Source: Lantana camara (taxonomy: Eukaryota; Streptophyta; Magnoliopsida; Lamiales; Verbenaceae). Taken from it: 64,000 nt of DNA. The stretch's first letter is position 1; every line of letters starts with the position of its first letter. Below, piece by piece: positions 24,084 through 34,415 of the stretch. The notes below the pieces were generated by a model. That model was not told the origin of the DNA. It saw only the letters and a program-made list of their open reading frames with translations, and ran no database searches. Made by a program: the position numbers and the translations under genes. The stretch lies in NCBI GenBank assembly GCA_037501455.1, contig CM074861.1:33992001-34056000 (forward strand). The letters run 5' to 3'.

Positions 24084-26283
24084 CTAAGGTCGGGTGAGAC
24101 TCTCAAATGGAAACTGTTGATGGAAGAGATCGGTGACCCCACGGCCGTCCTGAGATACCATACCACTCTCCGGGGCCCAAATGCATAACTCAAAAGGCAT
24201 AATTTTCACAAAGCTTATCTTTCAAGATTTAAATCTCGCTTATACACACACTCTTATCCACGATTTTCAAGTCAAACCTAAAATAGCTTATATACGTATA
24301 CAAAACGTTTACAAGATCCTATGACAAACGAGACAAGCCCTTAAAGTACATATCATACACCTATTTATCGTATAATATACATATTTCGCATGCGAGGCTT
24401 CAAAACATATAGGGTCATTGGTCGTTATAGCTAAAAGAACAAAACCTCGCCTTGAACACGCGTGTAGTGGGGACAAAAGTGCAAATAGGACGCCTAAGGA
24501 TCAACTTCGTCGTCAACGAGAGGGTCAACTGGACAAAAAAAACAACAACGGATACTCTTAGACTCAAAATGTACCAAATAAATGCTCGGCAAATGTGTAT
24601 AAATGTGAATGATGCAAATGAAATGCAAGGAAATCAAACTTAGGTTATATATGTCCATACTTTGCATGTGAGCACTTAAATCTTGTTTATAGCTCAAATC
24701 AAGAATTATAACATGTTATTTAACAACTTAACAATGTAATTAAAGCATAAGAGAAGCATATAATTCATATATATCAATCAAACAATAAGCTGTAAAACAA
24801 TACAAACACAAACACACACAAACGCAAGGAGTAACAGGGGGTCACTCCTCTTCAAGCCAAAAGGAGTGACTCCCGTTAAGGCTCACATCAGCCACAACTC
24901 CAGTAGGTAACGGGGGTTACCAAGCTCCAGTTCATGGAGCTTAACCCTCGTTAATGGAGGCAGGCTCGCAAGGGGAAGGAGAGTAACGGGAGTTACTCTC
25001 CCACAGCACAAACTGGGTAACTCCCTTTACCCCTGGCAGCTGCACTTCGTACAACAGAGCTTGAAGCTTTTCCCTTGCTCCAACAACAACAAGGCAACAA
25101 CAACAAGAAAGGGAGGGAAATGGGGTACGAGAGAAGTAACAAAACAACCCAAAGAAAGCCACAAATCAAGCCATACTCTAACCATCAAGTGAAACATGCA
25201 TAAGTTCATAAAGAAATGCAAGAATTCCCAAGTTCTTCCAAGTTTGAACTTAAGTTCATTAATGGCATCTTGATCATCCTTCAACTACCAAGTAATAAAT
25301 GTCAAGAATTGAGGTTAACAAGTTCATATGATCCATAAACATGAATAAAATCTCCAACATGATCAAGCTATGGCAAGGTTTCAAGAAATAGGAGCTAACC
25401 CTTACTATTCATGCATCTCTCCAAGATCATAGCAAACCACCATCAAAACATGAATTTCATGGATTAAAAGAAGCATAGAAGAGTTAGAAATACAAAAATA
25501 CACTTACCTTAAAGAAATGAAAGAGTATGGATGAGTATTGAGGTCAAAGGATCAAATTGGCCAATGTTCTCCTTCTCTTCTTTCTTATTCCTTAGAAGTG
25601 AACTTTGCTTTTTCTTTGAGGGGTGGTTCGAATGGGCCTGATGGTGGGAGAGAGAGAGAGAGAGAGAGGTTAACTCAAGGTATATTGGTCATAGTTTAGG
25701 ATTAATTGGGGTTAAAAAGGGGCCCACAAGCTCAAGACTAGTCAAATGGTTGTTTTTTGGTACGAGATGCTCGTTTTGGTTGCATTTCGGAAGTCCAAAA
25801 GAACGTAGAAAAATGTGAGGTTAGGTTCCAAATCTTCCAAATCTCGTTACGAGTCCAATGCCTCTTCCGGAATTTGAATTCGAATTCCCGAGCTCAAGTT
25901 ACGTCGCCCGGAACCCAAGGTGATCTAAATGCTCTTTAGCCTCCTTTAGGTCCCGTGAAAAAAAAAACGAGCCAAAACTAAACCAAACAAACTCCGAAAT
26001 ATAAAAAGAGCATAATAAAAAGTTCATAACTCACATAATTTACGCATATAAAAAATTCTCAAGAAACGAAATTAAATTCGGACATATATAGAGCAAAATA
26101 CGAGGCATAGAAGCATAAACATTCAAAATTTCCAAACTCATACTTAAACAAATAAGTTCAAATAAATTCAAACCATCACATAAACATTTTAATATCACAT
26201 AACTGCATAAATAAATAATTAAATAGCGCACGTATCACACCCGTAAAGGCGTACCTGGAAGTCCGAATGATCGGGATGTTACA
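24084..26283 (-). repeat. 3' LTR of the Gypsy element, proximal part
   Basis: Minus-strand start TGTAACATCCCGATC at 26283 follows a polypurine tract. It is almost the same as 30430-32625 in the 5' LTR. A TATA-like stretch (CCAATATACC, about 25680-25690, minus strand) precedes a (CT)n leader (25651-25670). About 600 bp further is the palindrome cluster 24828-25032. ORFs in this segment appear in both LTRs and lie over the palindromes, and are not considered genes. Confidence 0.88.
24828..25032. repeat. Palindrome cluster (GGTAACGGGGGTTACC type), 3' LTR copy
   Basis: Members: GGAGTAACAGGGGGTCACTC (from 24828), GGAGTGACTCCCGTTAAG (24863-24880), GGTAACGGGGGTTACC (24906-24921), GAGAGTAACGGGAGTTACTC (24979-24998) and GGGTAACTCCCTTTACCC (25015-25032). 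The same set recurs in the 5' LTR at about 31171-31378, where one member has GGGCGTTAC in place of GGGAGTTAC, which improves its symmetry. The theme overlaps the GTAACGCCCGTTAC motif of the Athila element. Confidence 0.8.
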
Positions 26284-26297
26284 AACTCCCCTCCTTC
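26284..26297 (-). other. Polypurine tract of the Gypsy element
   Basis: Minus-strand GAAGGAGGGGAGTT directly precedes the LTR start TGTAACATCC. This is the expected plus-strand primer site and fixes element orientation. Confidence 0.85.
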
Positions 26298-26311
26298 AAA
26301 AGGACCTATCC

Positions 26312-29300
26312 TCAGGTCCGAAGCGAGGTCTTGAAAAGCTTCGGGTACAACTGTTTCATCTTTTCCTCAGTCTCCCAAGTGGCTTCTTCGGATTTCTGAT
26401 TACGCCACAAGACTTTCACCAAAGGAATTTGCCGGTTTCTCAATTCTTGCATATTCCGGTCTAAGATCTCAATCGGGTGCTTCTTGATTGTCAAATCTGG
26501 CTCTAGTTGTACTTCTTCAACGGGAAGAATAGAAGACTCATCGGGATAATATTTCTGAAGCTGAGAGACATGGAAAACTTTACGAATCCTGGTCAAGCTC
26601 GGTGGTAAGTCAAGTCTGTAGGCTACTTTCCCAACTCGTTCAAGAATTTCAAAGGGGCCTAAGTCGCGCGGTTTAAGCTTTCCCACTTTACCAATCTGAG
26701 CAAACCCTTTTCTAGGAGATGCTTTTAAGAAAACCTTATCTCCTACTTCAAACTCTAAGGGTCTTCTTCTTTTATCCGCATAACTTTTTTGTCGATCCTG
26801 AGCTACCTTTAACCGTTGTTGACTCACTTTAACTTTCTCCATGGTATCTTGAATCTCCATTGGTTTCTTAGCCCTGTCGAGCTTACCATCCTTGGTCCAC
26901 CTCCACTCATTAATGTCCTAAAATAGAGGTGACCGGCACTCTCTTCCGTACAGTGCCTCATACGGAGTCATACCAAGCGAAGCTTGAAAGCTGTTATTAT
27001 AGGCGAACTCGACCAAGTCTAACGGCTCATCCCACGTGTCTTAATAATCCAAGGCACAAGCATGAAGCATGTCCTTGAGATATTTTATTAACCTCTCGGA
27101 TTGACCATCCGTTTGTGGGTGAGATGCGGTGCTGAAATGGAGCTTAGTACCTAAACACTTGTGTAACTCTTGCCACAAACTCGCCGTGAACCACGGGTCT
27201 CTATCTGAAACAATACTGACCGATGCACCATGTAATCTCATGATCTCCTTGCGATACAACCGGGCTCACTTAGGTACTTTATCGGACATCCGGACTTTGA
27301 GAAAATGGACCAACTTCGAGAACCGATCAATTATGACCCAAATCCCATCGAAACCTCTTTTGGTCCTTGGCAAGCCAGACACGAAGTCCATTGTCACTTG
27401 CTCCCACTTTTATTTGGGAATTGGAAGTGGTTGGAGAGTTCCTCTCGGTTTTTGATGTTCAGGTTTCACCACTTGGCATGTTTGACATCTTCTCACATAG
27501 TTAGCGACGTCTCTTTTCATGCCGTTCCACCAATATAAAGTCCTCAAATCTTTATACATCTTCATAGTACCGGGATGTACCGTATAAACCAACCTATGTG
27601 CCTCATCAAGAACCAACTATTTAAGCTCCTCCGGAACACAAACCCGAGCCTTGAACCGAAAAAACCCTAAATCATCGAACCTAAACTTGGTCTCCGGATC
27701 GATCCTTGATTTCGCCACCAATCTCTGAATTTCCGGATCACTAGATTGAGTTTCAATCAATCTTTGCTTCAAGTCTGATTGAACAGAGATATTCGCCAAC
27801 CGAGCCTCTGAAATTAGAACCACCGAACTCTACTTACTTGAACCTACTTCCAAACTTGAAACACTAGCTTTCCGGCTCAAAGTATCCGCAACGACGTTAG
27901 CCTTATCCGGATGGTACTGAATCTGATAATCATAATCCTCAAGAAGCTCCACCCAACGTCTCTACCTCACGTTCAAATTCTTTTGAGTGAACAAATACTT
28001 GAGGCTTTGGTGATCGGTGAACACATCAAAAGTGGCTCCGTAGAGATAGTGACGCCACTTCATCAAAGCAAAGACAACCGCAACAAGCTCCAAATAGTGA
28101 GTGGGATAGTTCCTCTCGTGATCTTTTAACTTTCTACAGGCGTAGGCTACAACATTGCCATTTTACATCAACACACAACCGAGGCCTTCCTTCGACACGT
28201 CGGTGTAAACTGAGTAGACTTCGGAGCCCTTGGGTAGGGTTAAGACTTGTGCCGTAGTTAACCTTTCCTTAAGAGTTTGAAAACTCTTCTCATACACCTC
28301 ATCCCACTCGAACTTAGCCTCTTTCTTTGTTAACCGGGTCAATGGGGAGGCAATCCTCGAGAAATCTTTCACAACGCGCCTAAAATATCCCGCTAATCTG
28401 AGAAAACTTCTCACTTTCGAGGCATTCTTCGGCTGCTTCCATAGCATGACTGTTTCTATCTTTGCCGGATCCACTTCTACACCTTTTCCAGAGATGAAGT
28501 GACCCAAGAAGGAAACCCGATCAATCTAGAACTCGCACTTGCTGAACTAGGCAAAAAGTCTATGCTCTCCAAGCATTGACAATACCGTTCTCAAGTGCTG
28601 CGCGTGCTCTTCCACGGACCTCGAATACACTAGAATATCATCTATAAAGATGACCACGAATTTATCGAGGTAAGGCCGAAATATTCGGTGCATCATATCT
28701 ATAAAAGCAGCTGCGGCATTTGTAAGGCCGAAAGGCATGACTACAAACTCAAAATGCCCTTAACGAGTGTTGAAACTCGTCTTCGGTATGTCTTCCTCCC
28801 GGATACGCAACTGAGAATACCCTTGCCTCAGATCCAACTTGGAGTAGACACACGAACCCTGATGGAGATCAAACAACTCTTCAATGTGAGGAAGTGGGTA
28901 TTTGTTCTTAACCTTAACCGGTTCAGCTCACGGTAGTCAATACACATCCGTAACGTCCCGTCTTTCTTCTTTACAAACAGGACGGGAGCACCCCACGAGG
29001 AAGTGCTCAGGCGAATATAACCACACTCTAAGTGCTCATCAAGTTGTGTCTTCAACTTCTTCAACTCTGCCGGAGCTATCCTGTAGGGAGATTTAGTGTA
29101 AGGTTCCGCTCCGGGATAGAGATCAATCACAAACTCAATGTCCCGATCCGGGGGTAGAGATCCCAAACTCTCCGGGAACACATCGAGAAATTCCTTTACA
29201 ATCTCCGTCTCTTCGAGCTTGGCCTGATCCTTCGGTTTATTTAAAAGATAGGCCACGTAGCCCATCGCGCCGTCCTGGAGCATCCTATTAGCTTTCATGA

Positions 29301-29722
29301 AGGAAATAAATGGGCAGGTCTTCAACCTCTGACCCGAAAACATCATAGAACCCAAAGTAACCTTCTTCTCAAAACAATCCATTTCGCTCGGTGCCGAAAT
29401 AACCAATCCACCCCAAAATCACCCCATACTTCTTCATAGGCATCTCGATCAAATCGACAGCGTACTCTTAGCCCTCAATACTCACCGGGCACTCTCAAAA
29501 CACTCAGTCCGTCACCAAGCTCCCCCCGAGAGGAGAACTTATCACAAAGGTATCAGCAACACAAACAGCAGGCAAGGAAAGAGTAGGAACAAGCCGGGAA
29601 GCAATAAAAGAGTATGTTGCTCCGGGATCAAATAATGCATGAAATGGAATGCCATAAATGCTAATAGTACCTTCTACGACGGCGTTAGCATCGATCTCGG
29701 CATCCTCTTTCTCTCCTTCCAA
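26312..29722 (-). pseudogene. Gypsy pol: protease, RT, RNase H, integrase, chromodomain
   Basis: One long minus-strand pol frame broken by stops and small frameshifts. Protease: LFDPGATYSFIA (29504-29722), with DPGA where DSGA/DTGA is usual. [34 protein letters not shown] (about 28890-29100), then [12 protein letters not shown] and [10 protein letters not shown] (28547-28738). RNase H: YSVYTDVSKEGLGCVLM (28163-28215), then [12 protein letters not shown] (about 28000). Integrase zinc finger HRLVYTVHPG...CQTCQ (27410-27616). Core SDRDPWFTASLW and HPQTDGQSERL (27041-27259). GPY/F-like LGPFEILERVG, and a chromodomain VLWRNQKSEEATWE (26312-26860). Several stops (near 27619, 27965, 28160) sit where CAA/CAG Gln is usual, which suggests C-to-T decay. 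The RT shifts frame after DYRELN. Confidence 0.92.
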
Positions 29723-29766
29723 AGCGTATGCACTAGCTTGAATAGGGGCTCACGGAGGTATAGCAT

Positions 29767-30018
29767 TCAAGGGTTGTGGGTTCTTCTTATTCGGACAAGC
29801 ACTAACCATGTAATTGGGCTCTCCACTTCCATAACACCTCCCCAATTTCTTTCGACATGTCGTCTCGGTATGATTGGGACCCTTACAATAAGAACACTGT
29901 ATTGGCGCCGGTAGAGCGGGTACAGCCAGTACAGGAGGTCGGGCTTTCTTGTTAGAAGTATTAAAACCTTGGGGCTTGAAGACCGGAGACCCACTTTGAG
30001 TGGCAGGCTCTTACCCAA
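29767..30018 (-). pseudogene. Gag C-terminus with CCHC zinc knuckles (truncated)
   Basis: In one minus-strand frame (about 29790-29905) the text reads CSYCKGPNHTETTC, then RCYGSGEPNYMVSACPN. The first is a full CCHC knuckle; the second is degenerate (Cys and His replaced). These mark the end of Gypsy gag. Only about 250 bp separate them from the primer-binding site, so most of gag (matrix and capsid) has been deleted. Confidence 0.7.
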
Positions 30019-30123
30019 GTTTAATCTAGAGCCCGAACCTTACCCCAAAGAATAAGCCGGGGGCTCCACCTTAATCTATTAGCTTCCACTTTTAGTGCCT
30101 TCCTCGTAGCCTTTTGCAACCAA

Positions 30124-30137
30124 GAGCTCTGATACCA
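30124..30137 (-). other. Initiator-Met tRNA primer-binding site of the Gypsy element
   Basis: Minus-strand TGGTATCAGAGCTC, eight bases after the 5' LTR end (GGGGTGCTACA). This is the canonical plant Gypsy/Copia primer site and confirms the minus orientation. Confidence 0.88.
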
Positions 30138-30145
30138 CTTTAAGA

Positions 30146-32625
30146 TGTAGCACCCCAGAGCGAAGGGCACCACATCCCCGCACTAGAGTCCGACACATGT
30201 AACGAAATGGAAAGTCCGTACACGTATCAAACAATAGCGAATGGGTGACAAACAAAACCAACGACACAAGGTTTAATCACATCCTAAACCATCTTTCTCC
30301 GGGTAATAGAAGGGTTGACGGCCTTAGCTATCGGTAAAATGCACACAACACAAGGCTTAATCACATCCTTGAAACCTTCGACGGAATGCTTCCACCGGCT
30401 TAAGAGAAACACCCTTCCTCAACCTCCTAAGGTCGGGTGAGACTCTCAAATGGAAAGTGTTGATGGAAGAGATCGGTGACCCCACGGCCGTCCTGAGATA
30501 CCATACCACTCTCCGGGACCCAAATGCATAACTCAAAAGGCATAATTTTCACAAAGCTTATCTTTCAAGATTTAAATCTCGCTTATACACACACTCTTAT
30601 CCACGATTTTCAAGTCAAACCTAAAATAGTTTATATACGTATACAAAACGTTTACAAGATCATATGACAAACGAGACAAGCCCTTAAAGTACATATCATA
30701 CACCTATTTATCGTATAATATACATATTTCGCATGCGAGGCTTCAAAACATATAGGGTCATTGGTCGTTATAGCTAAAAGAACAAAACCTCACCTTGAAC
30801 ACGCGTGTAGTGGGGACAAAAGTGCAAATAGGACGCCTAAGGATCAACTTCGTCGTCAACGAGAGGGACAACTGGACAAAAAAAAACAACAATGGATACT
30901 CTTAGACTCAAAATGTACCAAATAAATGCTCGGCAAAAGTGTATAAATGTGAATGATGCAAATGAAATGCAAGGAAATCAAACTTAGGTTATATATATCC
31001 ATACTTTGCATGTGAGCACTTAAATCTTGTTTATAGCTCAAATCAAGAATTATAACATGTTATTTAACAACTTAACAATGTAATTAAAGCATAAGAGAAG
31101 CATATAATTCATATATATCAATCAAACAATAAGCTGTAAAACAATACAAACACAAACACACACAAACGCAAGGAGTAACAGGGGGTCACTCCTCTTCAAG
31201 CCAAAAGGAGTGACTCCCGTTAAGGCTCACATCAGCCACAACTCCAGTAGGTAACGGGGGTTACCAAGCTCCAGTTCATGGAGCTTAACCCTCGTTAATG
31301 GAGGCAGGCTCGCAAGGGGAAGGAGAGTAACGGGCGTTACTCTCCCACAGCACAAACTGGGTAACTCCCTTTACCCCTGGCAGTTGCACTTTGTGCAACA
31401 GAGCTTGAAGCTTTTCCCTTGCTCCAACAACAACAAGGCAACAACAACAAGAAAGGGAGGCAAATAGGGTACGAGAGAAGTAACAAAACAACCCAAAGAA
31501 AGCCACAAATCAAGCCATACTCTAACCATCAAGTGAAACATGCATAAGTTCATAAAGAAATGCAAGAATTCCCAAGTTCTTCCAAGTTTGAACTTAAGTT
31601 CATTAATGGCATCTTGATCATCCTTCAACTACCAAGTAATAAATGTCAAGAATTGAGGTTAACAAGTTCATATGATCCATAAACATGAATAAAATCTCCA
31701 ACATGATCAAGCTATGGCAAGGTTTCAAGAAATAGGAGCTAACCCTTACTATTCATGCATCTCTCCAAGATCATAGCAAACCACCATCAAAACATGAATT
31801 TCATGGATTAAAAGAAGCATAGAAGAGTTAGAAATACAAAAATACACTTACCTTAAAGAAATGAAAGAGTATGGATGAGTATTGAGCTCAAAGGATCAAA
31901 TTGGCCAATGTTCTCCTTCTCTTCTTTCTTATTCCTTAGAACTGAACTTTGCTTCTTTCTTTGAGGGGTGGTTCGAATGGGCTTGATGGTGGGAGAGAGA
32001 GAGAGAGAGGTTAACTCAAGGTATATTGGTCATAGTTTAGGCTTAATTGGGGTTAAAAAGGGAGGCCCAGAAGCTCAAGACTAGTCAAATGGTTGTTTTT
32101 TGGCACGAGGTGCTGGTTTTGGTTGGATTTTGGAAGTTCAAAAGAACTTAGAAAAATATAAGGTTAGGTTCTAAATCTTCCAAATCTCGTTACGAGTCCA
32201 ACGCCTCTTCCGGAATTTGAATTCGAATTCCCAAGCTCAAGTTACGTCGCCTGGAACCCAAGGTGATCTAAATGCTCTTTAGCCTGCTTTAGGTCCCGTG
32301 AAACAAAAACGAGCCAAAACTAAACCAAAAAAACTCCGAAATATAAAACAAGCATAATAACAAGTTTATAACTCACATAATTTAGGCATAACAAAAATTT
32401 GCAAGAAACGGAATTAAATTCGGGCACATATAGAGCAAAATACGAGGCATAGAAGCATAAACGTTCAAAATTTCCAAACTCATACTTAAACAAATAAGTT
32501 CAAATAAATTCAAACCATCACATAAACATTATAATATCACATAACTGCATAAATAAATAATTAAATAGCGCACGTATTACACCCGTAAAGGCGTACCTGG
32601 ATGTCCGAACGATCGGGATGTTACT
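30146..32625 (-). repeat. 5' LTR of the Gypsy element
   Basis: Plus-strand start TGTAGCACCCCAG; the other end is GGGATGTTACT (the last base should be A), followed by TSD CGAAT. It equals the 3' LTR except for a missing block near 30265 and the LTR inserted in the other copy. The palindrome set lies at about 31171-31378, including GGTAACGGGGGTTACC at 31250-31265. ORFs at 30856-31628 duplicate those in the 3' LTR. Confidence 0.88.
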
Positions 32626-32630
32626 CGAAT

Positions 32631-32879
32631 CATCGAAACAAATTTAATGACAAGGTTCGAATTCGCCTTCGAATTCCCGAGCTTAAGGTAGCCACAAAGG
32701 CTCAAACACCCTAATTATAATCAGGTCCTTAATTAGCAATTGTTGGACGATTGAGTCCAAGTACATTAATTAAATACTAACACGTACATAATTAAAATTA
32801 AATACATATTGACATGTAAGGCATGTGAAGTCACGTAAATCACGAAAGTACAGAATTAAACTCTCTCGTGATGTCATAC
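32631..32879 (-). mobile_element. Solo Tekay-type LTR, part 2
   Basis: Middle piece of the outermost solo LTR, between the Gypsy TSD (32626-32630) and the Athila element. On the minus strand it aligns with 57665-57900 in the plus-oriented LTR (GAGAGTTTAATT; GGACTCAATCGTCCAA; CCCTAATTATAA). The last five bases, CATAC, are the Athila target duplication. Confidence 0.82.
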
Positions 32880-33041
32880 TGTTGAGTGTAGAATTTTCTT
32901 GAACATTAGCATTGATTAGACTATAATTGTGTGTCGTTTGATGCGTTTATGTGTTTATTTTGCTCCATTTAAATGATTATTGAGTTGGAGATGAGAAACG
33001 GCGTTCCAAGGCGAATTCACGCATTTTTGGAGGAAAAAAGA

Positions 33042-33254
33042 GTAACCCCCATTACCCCATGGAAGAACAAAGAGGTTAACCCCCGTTAACAGACACAGGA
33101 GCAGCGCTTTTGGCGAATCAGAGGTGTAACGCCCGTTACCCCTAGGCAGAAGGAAAGTCGTAACGCCCATTACCACTTATAAAAGCATTATTGCGATTTC
33201 AAGGCAGTAACGGGCGTTAACGATAATTGCACATGGATAGGTAACACCCGTTAC
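33042..33254. repeat. Palindrome array (GTAACGCCCGTTAC type), Athila 5' LTR
   Basis: Six members at irregular 20-50 bp spacing: AGTAACCCCCATTAC (33041-33055), GTTAACCCCCGTTAAC (33075-33090), GTAACGCCCGTTAC (33126-33139), GTAACGCCCATTAC (33160-33173), GTAACGGGCGTTAAC (33207-33221) and GTAACACCCGTTAC (33241-33254). It ends about 30 bp before a TATA-like box. A related set is in the 3' LTR (43048-43226). Confidence 0.85.
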
Positions 33255-33283
33255 CTAGGGCGGCGAGACAGAATTTAGGGTTG

Positions 33284-33292
33284 CTATTTAAG
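33284..33292 (+). promoter_or_regulatory. Possible TATA box of the Athila LTR
   Basis: CTATTTAAG, just after the palindrome array and conserved in the 3' LTR near 43255. It is followed by a T-rich leader. Position within the LTR fits a U3 promoter; start site unproven. Confidence 0.4.
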
Positions 33293-34343
33293 TGCGTTTG
33301 GAGTCTTTTTGGAGGAGTTCTTCTTCCGTTCGTGACATAACCTGAGGAGAGAAGTTTTGGAATTTTGAAGAGTTGTTCAAAGAATTCTGAGAAGACGAAA
33401 GGATCGAGTTCTTTAACAATTTCGGTTTTACGGTTTATTTACTGCTTTAATTTCTCAAACTAATTCTTTGAAGTTTGGTTTTAGTTAGTCTTAATGCTAG
33501 ATTCGTTTTTCCATATTTTTACTGAATGCTTATGAGTTTAATTTTGAGACTTTGTCTTTATTTGATGAACATGAATTCCTTTAATGTAATTTACTTTAGT
33601 TTTATGAGTTTTGCTTTAATTATGAGTAGCTAAAGCCCAAGGGCTAGGGGAGTGATGATGAATGTCTGATATGTGTTCGATATGATGCTTGAATGACTTG
33701 TGCAAATTCTTAGTATGAAAACTGGTTTGAATTGAATTGTGAAGGCCAGATCACCTTTAGCATAATCCAGAATTACTTGAGAATCGAGAGTTTAATAGTA
33801 ATTGAGAAGGTTTTCATAACTAGTAGATTATATGAATGCAAAGAGATTTAGTTATGGTCTATACAACAGTAAATCTTATTTCATGCCAAGCCACTAGAAT
33901 AGGAATTACACTAGTCTTGGTCTTGTTGGTTTAATTAATACATTGATGATTGCGAGAGCAACGTTGAGCTTAATTAGATACACGATTACACCTTGAGAGA
34001 GGATAATTCGTATATAAGTGACTAGGTTGTAGAATTACACTTGTCAAATAAGTATTGTATGGAATCATAAATGCATAAGTCATTGCTTCCCCTGCCTATT
34101 TAGTCTACTGAGTTTAATCTGTGTTTAAGTCTGTTATTTGTGTTTTCTTAGAGTTAATTACTTCAATCTTATTTTAGTAGATAGAAATAACAACTTGGAT
34201 TCGTTCGGTCTTTAGATTAGAAATAGATATTGAGTAGTGATTGATTTCCCTTCCCTGTGGGTATGATCCTATTGTGCTACGCGTATATTAAGTGTACGCT
34301 TGCACGATTGGTTTTAACTTATGTAAAACATATAACAAGTTTT

Positions 34344-34361
34344 TGGCGCCGTTACCGAGAA
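34344..34361 (+). other. Athila primer-binding site (Asp tRNA type)
   Basis: TGGCGCCGTTACCGAGAA, six bases after the LTR end. Athila elements typically use TGGCGCCGTTGCCGGGG; this copy differs by a few transitions. Confidence 0.85.
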
Positions 34362-34415
34362 AGGCGTTTGAAATCAATATTACTTAAATATTTTAATCTA
34401 GTGCTTTAGACCATT

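Larger units (their letters stand above)
19411..32625 (-). mobile_element. Chromodomain Ty3/Gypsy retrotransposon (Tekay/Del-like), complete with TSD
   Basis: A 13.2-kb unit flanked by CGAAT (19406-19410 and 32626-32630), oriented minus. Order on the minus strand: 5' LTR 32625-30146, Met-tRNA primer site, truncated gag end, protease, RT, RNase H, integrase, chromodomain, polypurine tract, and 3' LTR 26283-24084 plus 20339-19411. The 3' LTR is split by another LTR (20340-24083). The two LTRs look very similar over 24084-26283 versus about 30430-32625. Long LTRs plus a C-terminal chromodomain point to the Tekay/Del chromovirus group. Most of gag is missing and pol has stops, so it is not autonomous. 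Confidence 0.9.
32880..34337 (+). repeat. 5' LTR of the Athila element
   Basis: Begins TGTTGAGTGTAG and ends CATATAACA, followed by AGTTTT and the primer site. It matches the 3' LTR (43033-44272) closely. The palindrome array 33042-33254 lies directly upstream of a TATA-like CTATTTAAG (33284-33292). A minus-strand ORF over the array (32955-33176) is not considered a gene. Confidence 0.9.

Noticed and set aside
24828..25032. Repeated palindromes as a CRISPR-like array
   Set aside because: Spacing is irregular, units vary, the setting is a plant LTR, and no cas-like genes exist.
19411..26283. 20340-26283 taken as the Gypsy 3' LTR with 19411-20339 as something else
   Set aside because: 19411-20339 matches the 5' LTR end better than 20340 onward does, and the CGAAT duplication lies at 19406-19410.
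30124..30137. tRNA-like sequence
   Set aside because: Only the 14-nt primer-binding complement is present, with no cloverleaf around it. No tRNA or rRNA gene was recognised anywhere in the window.
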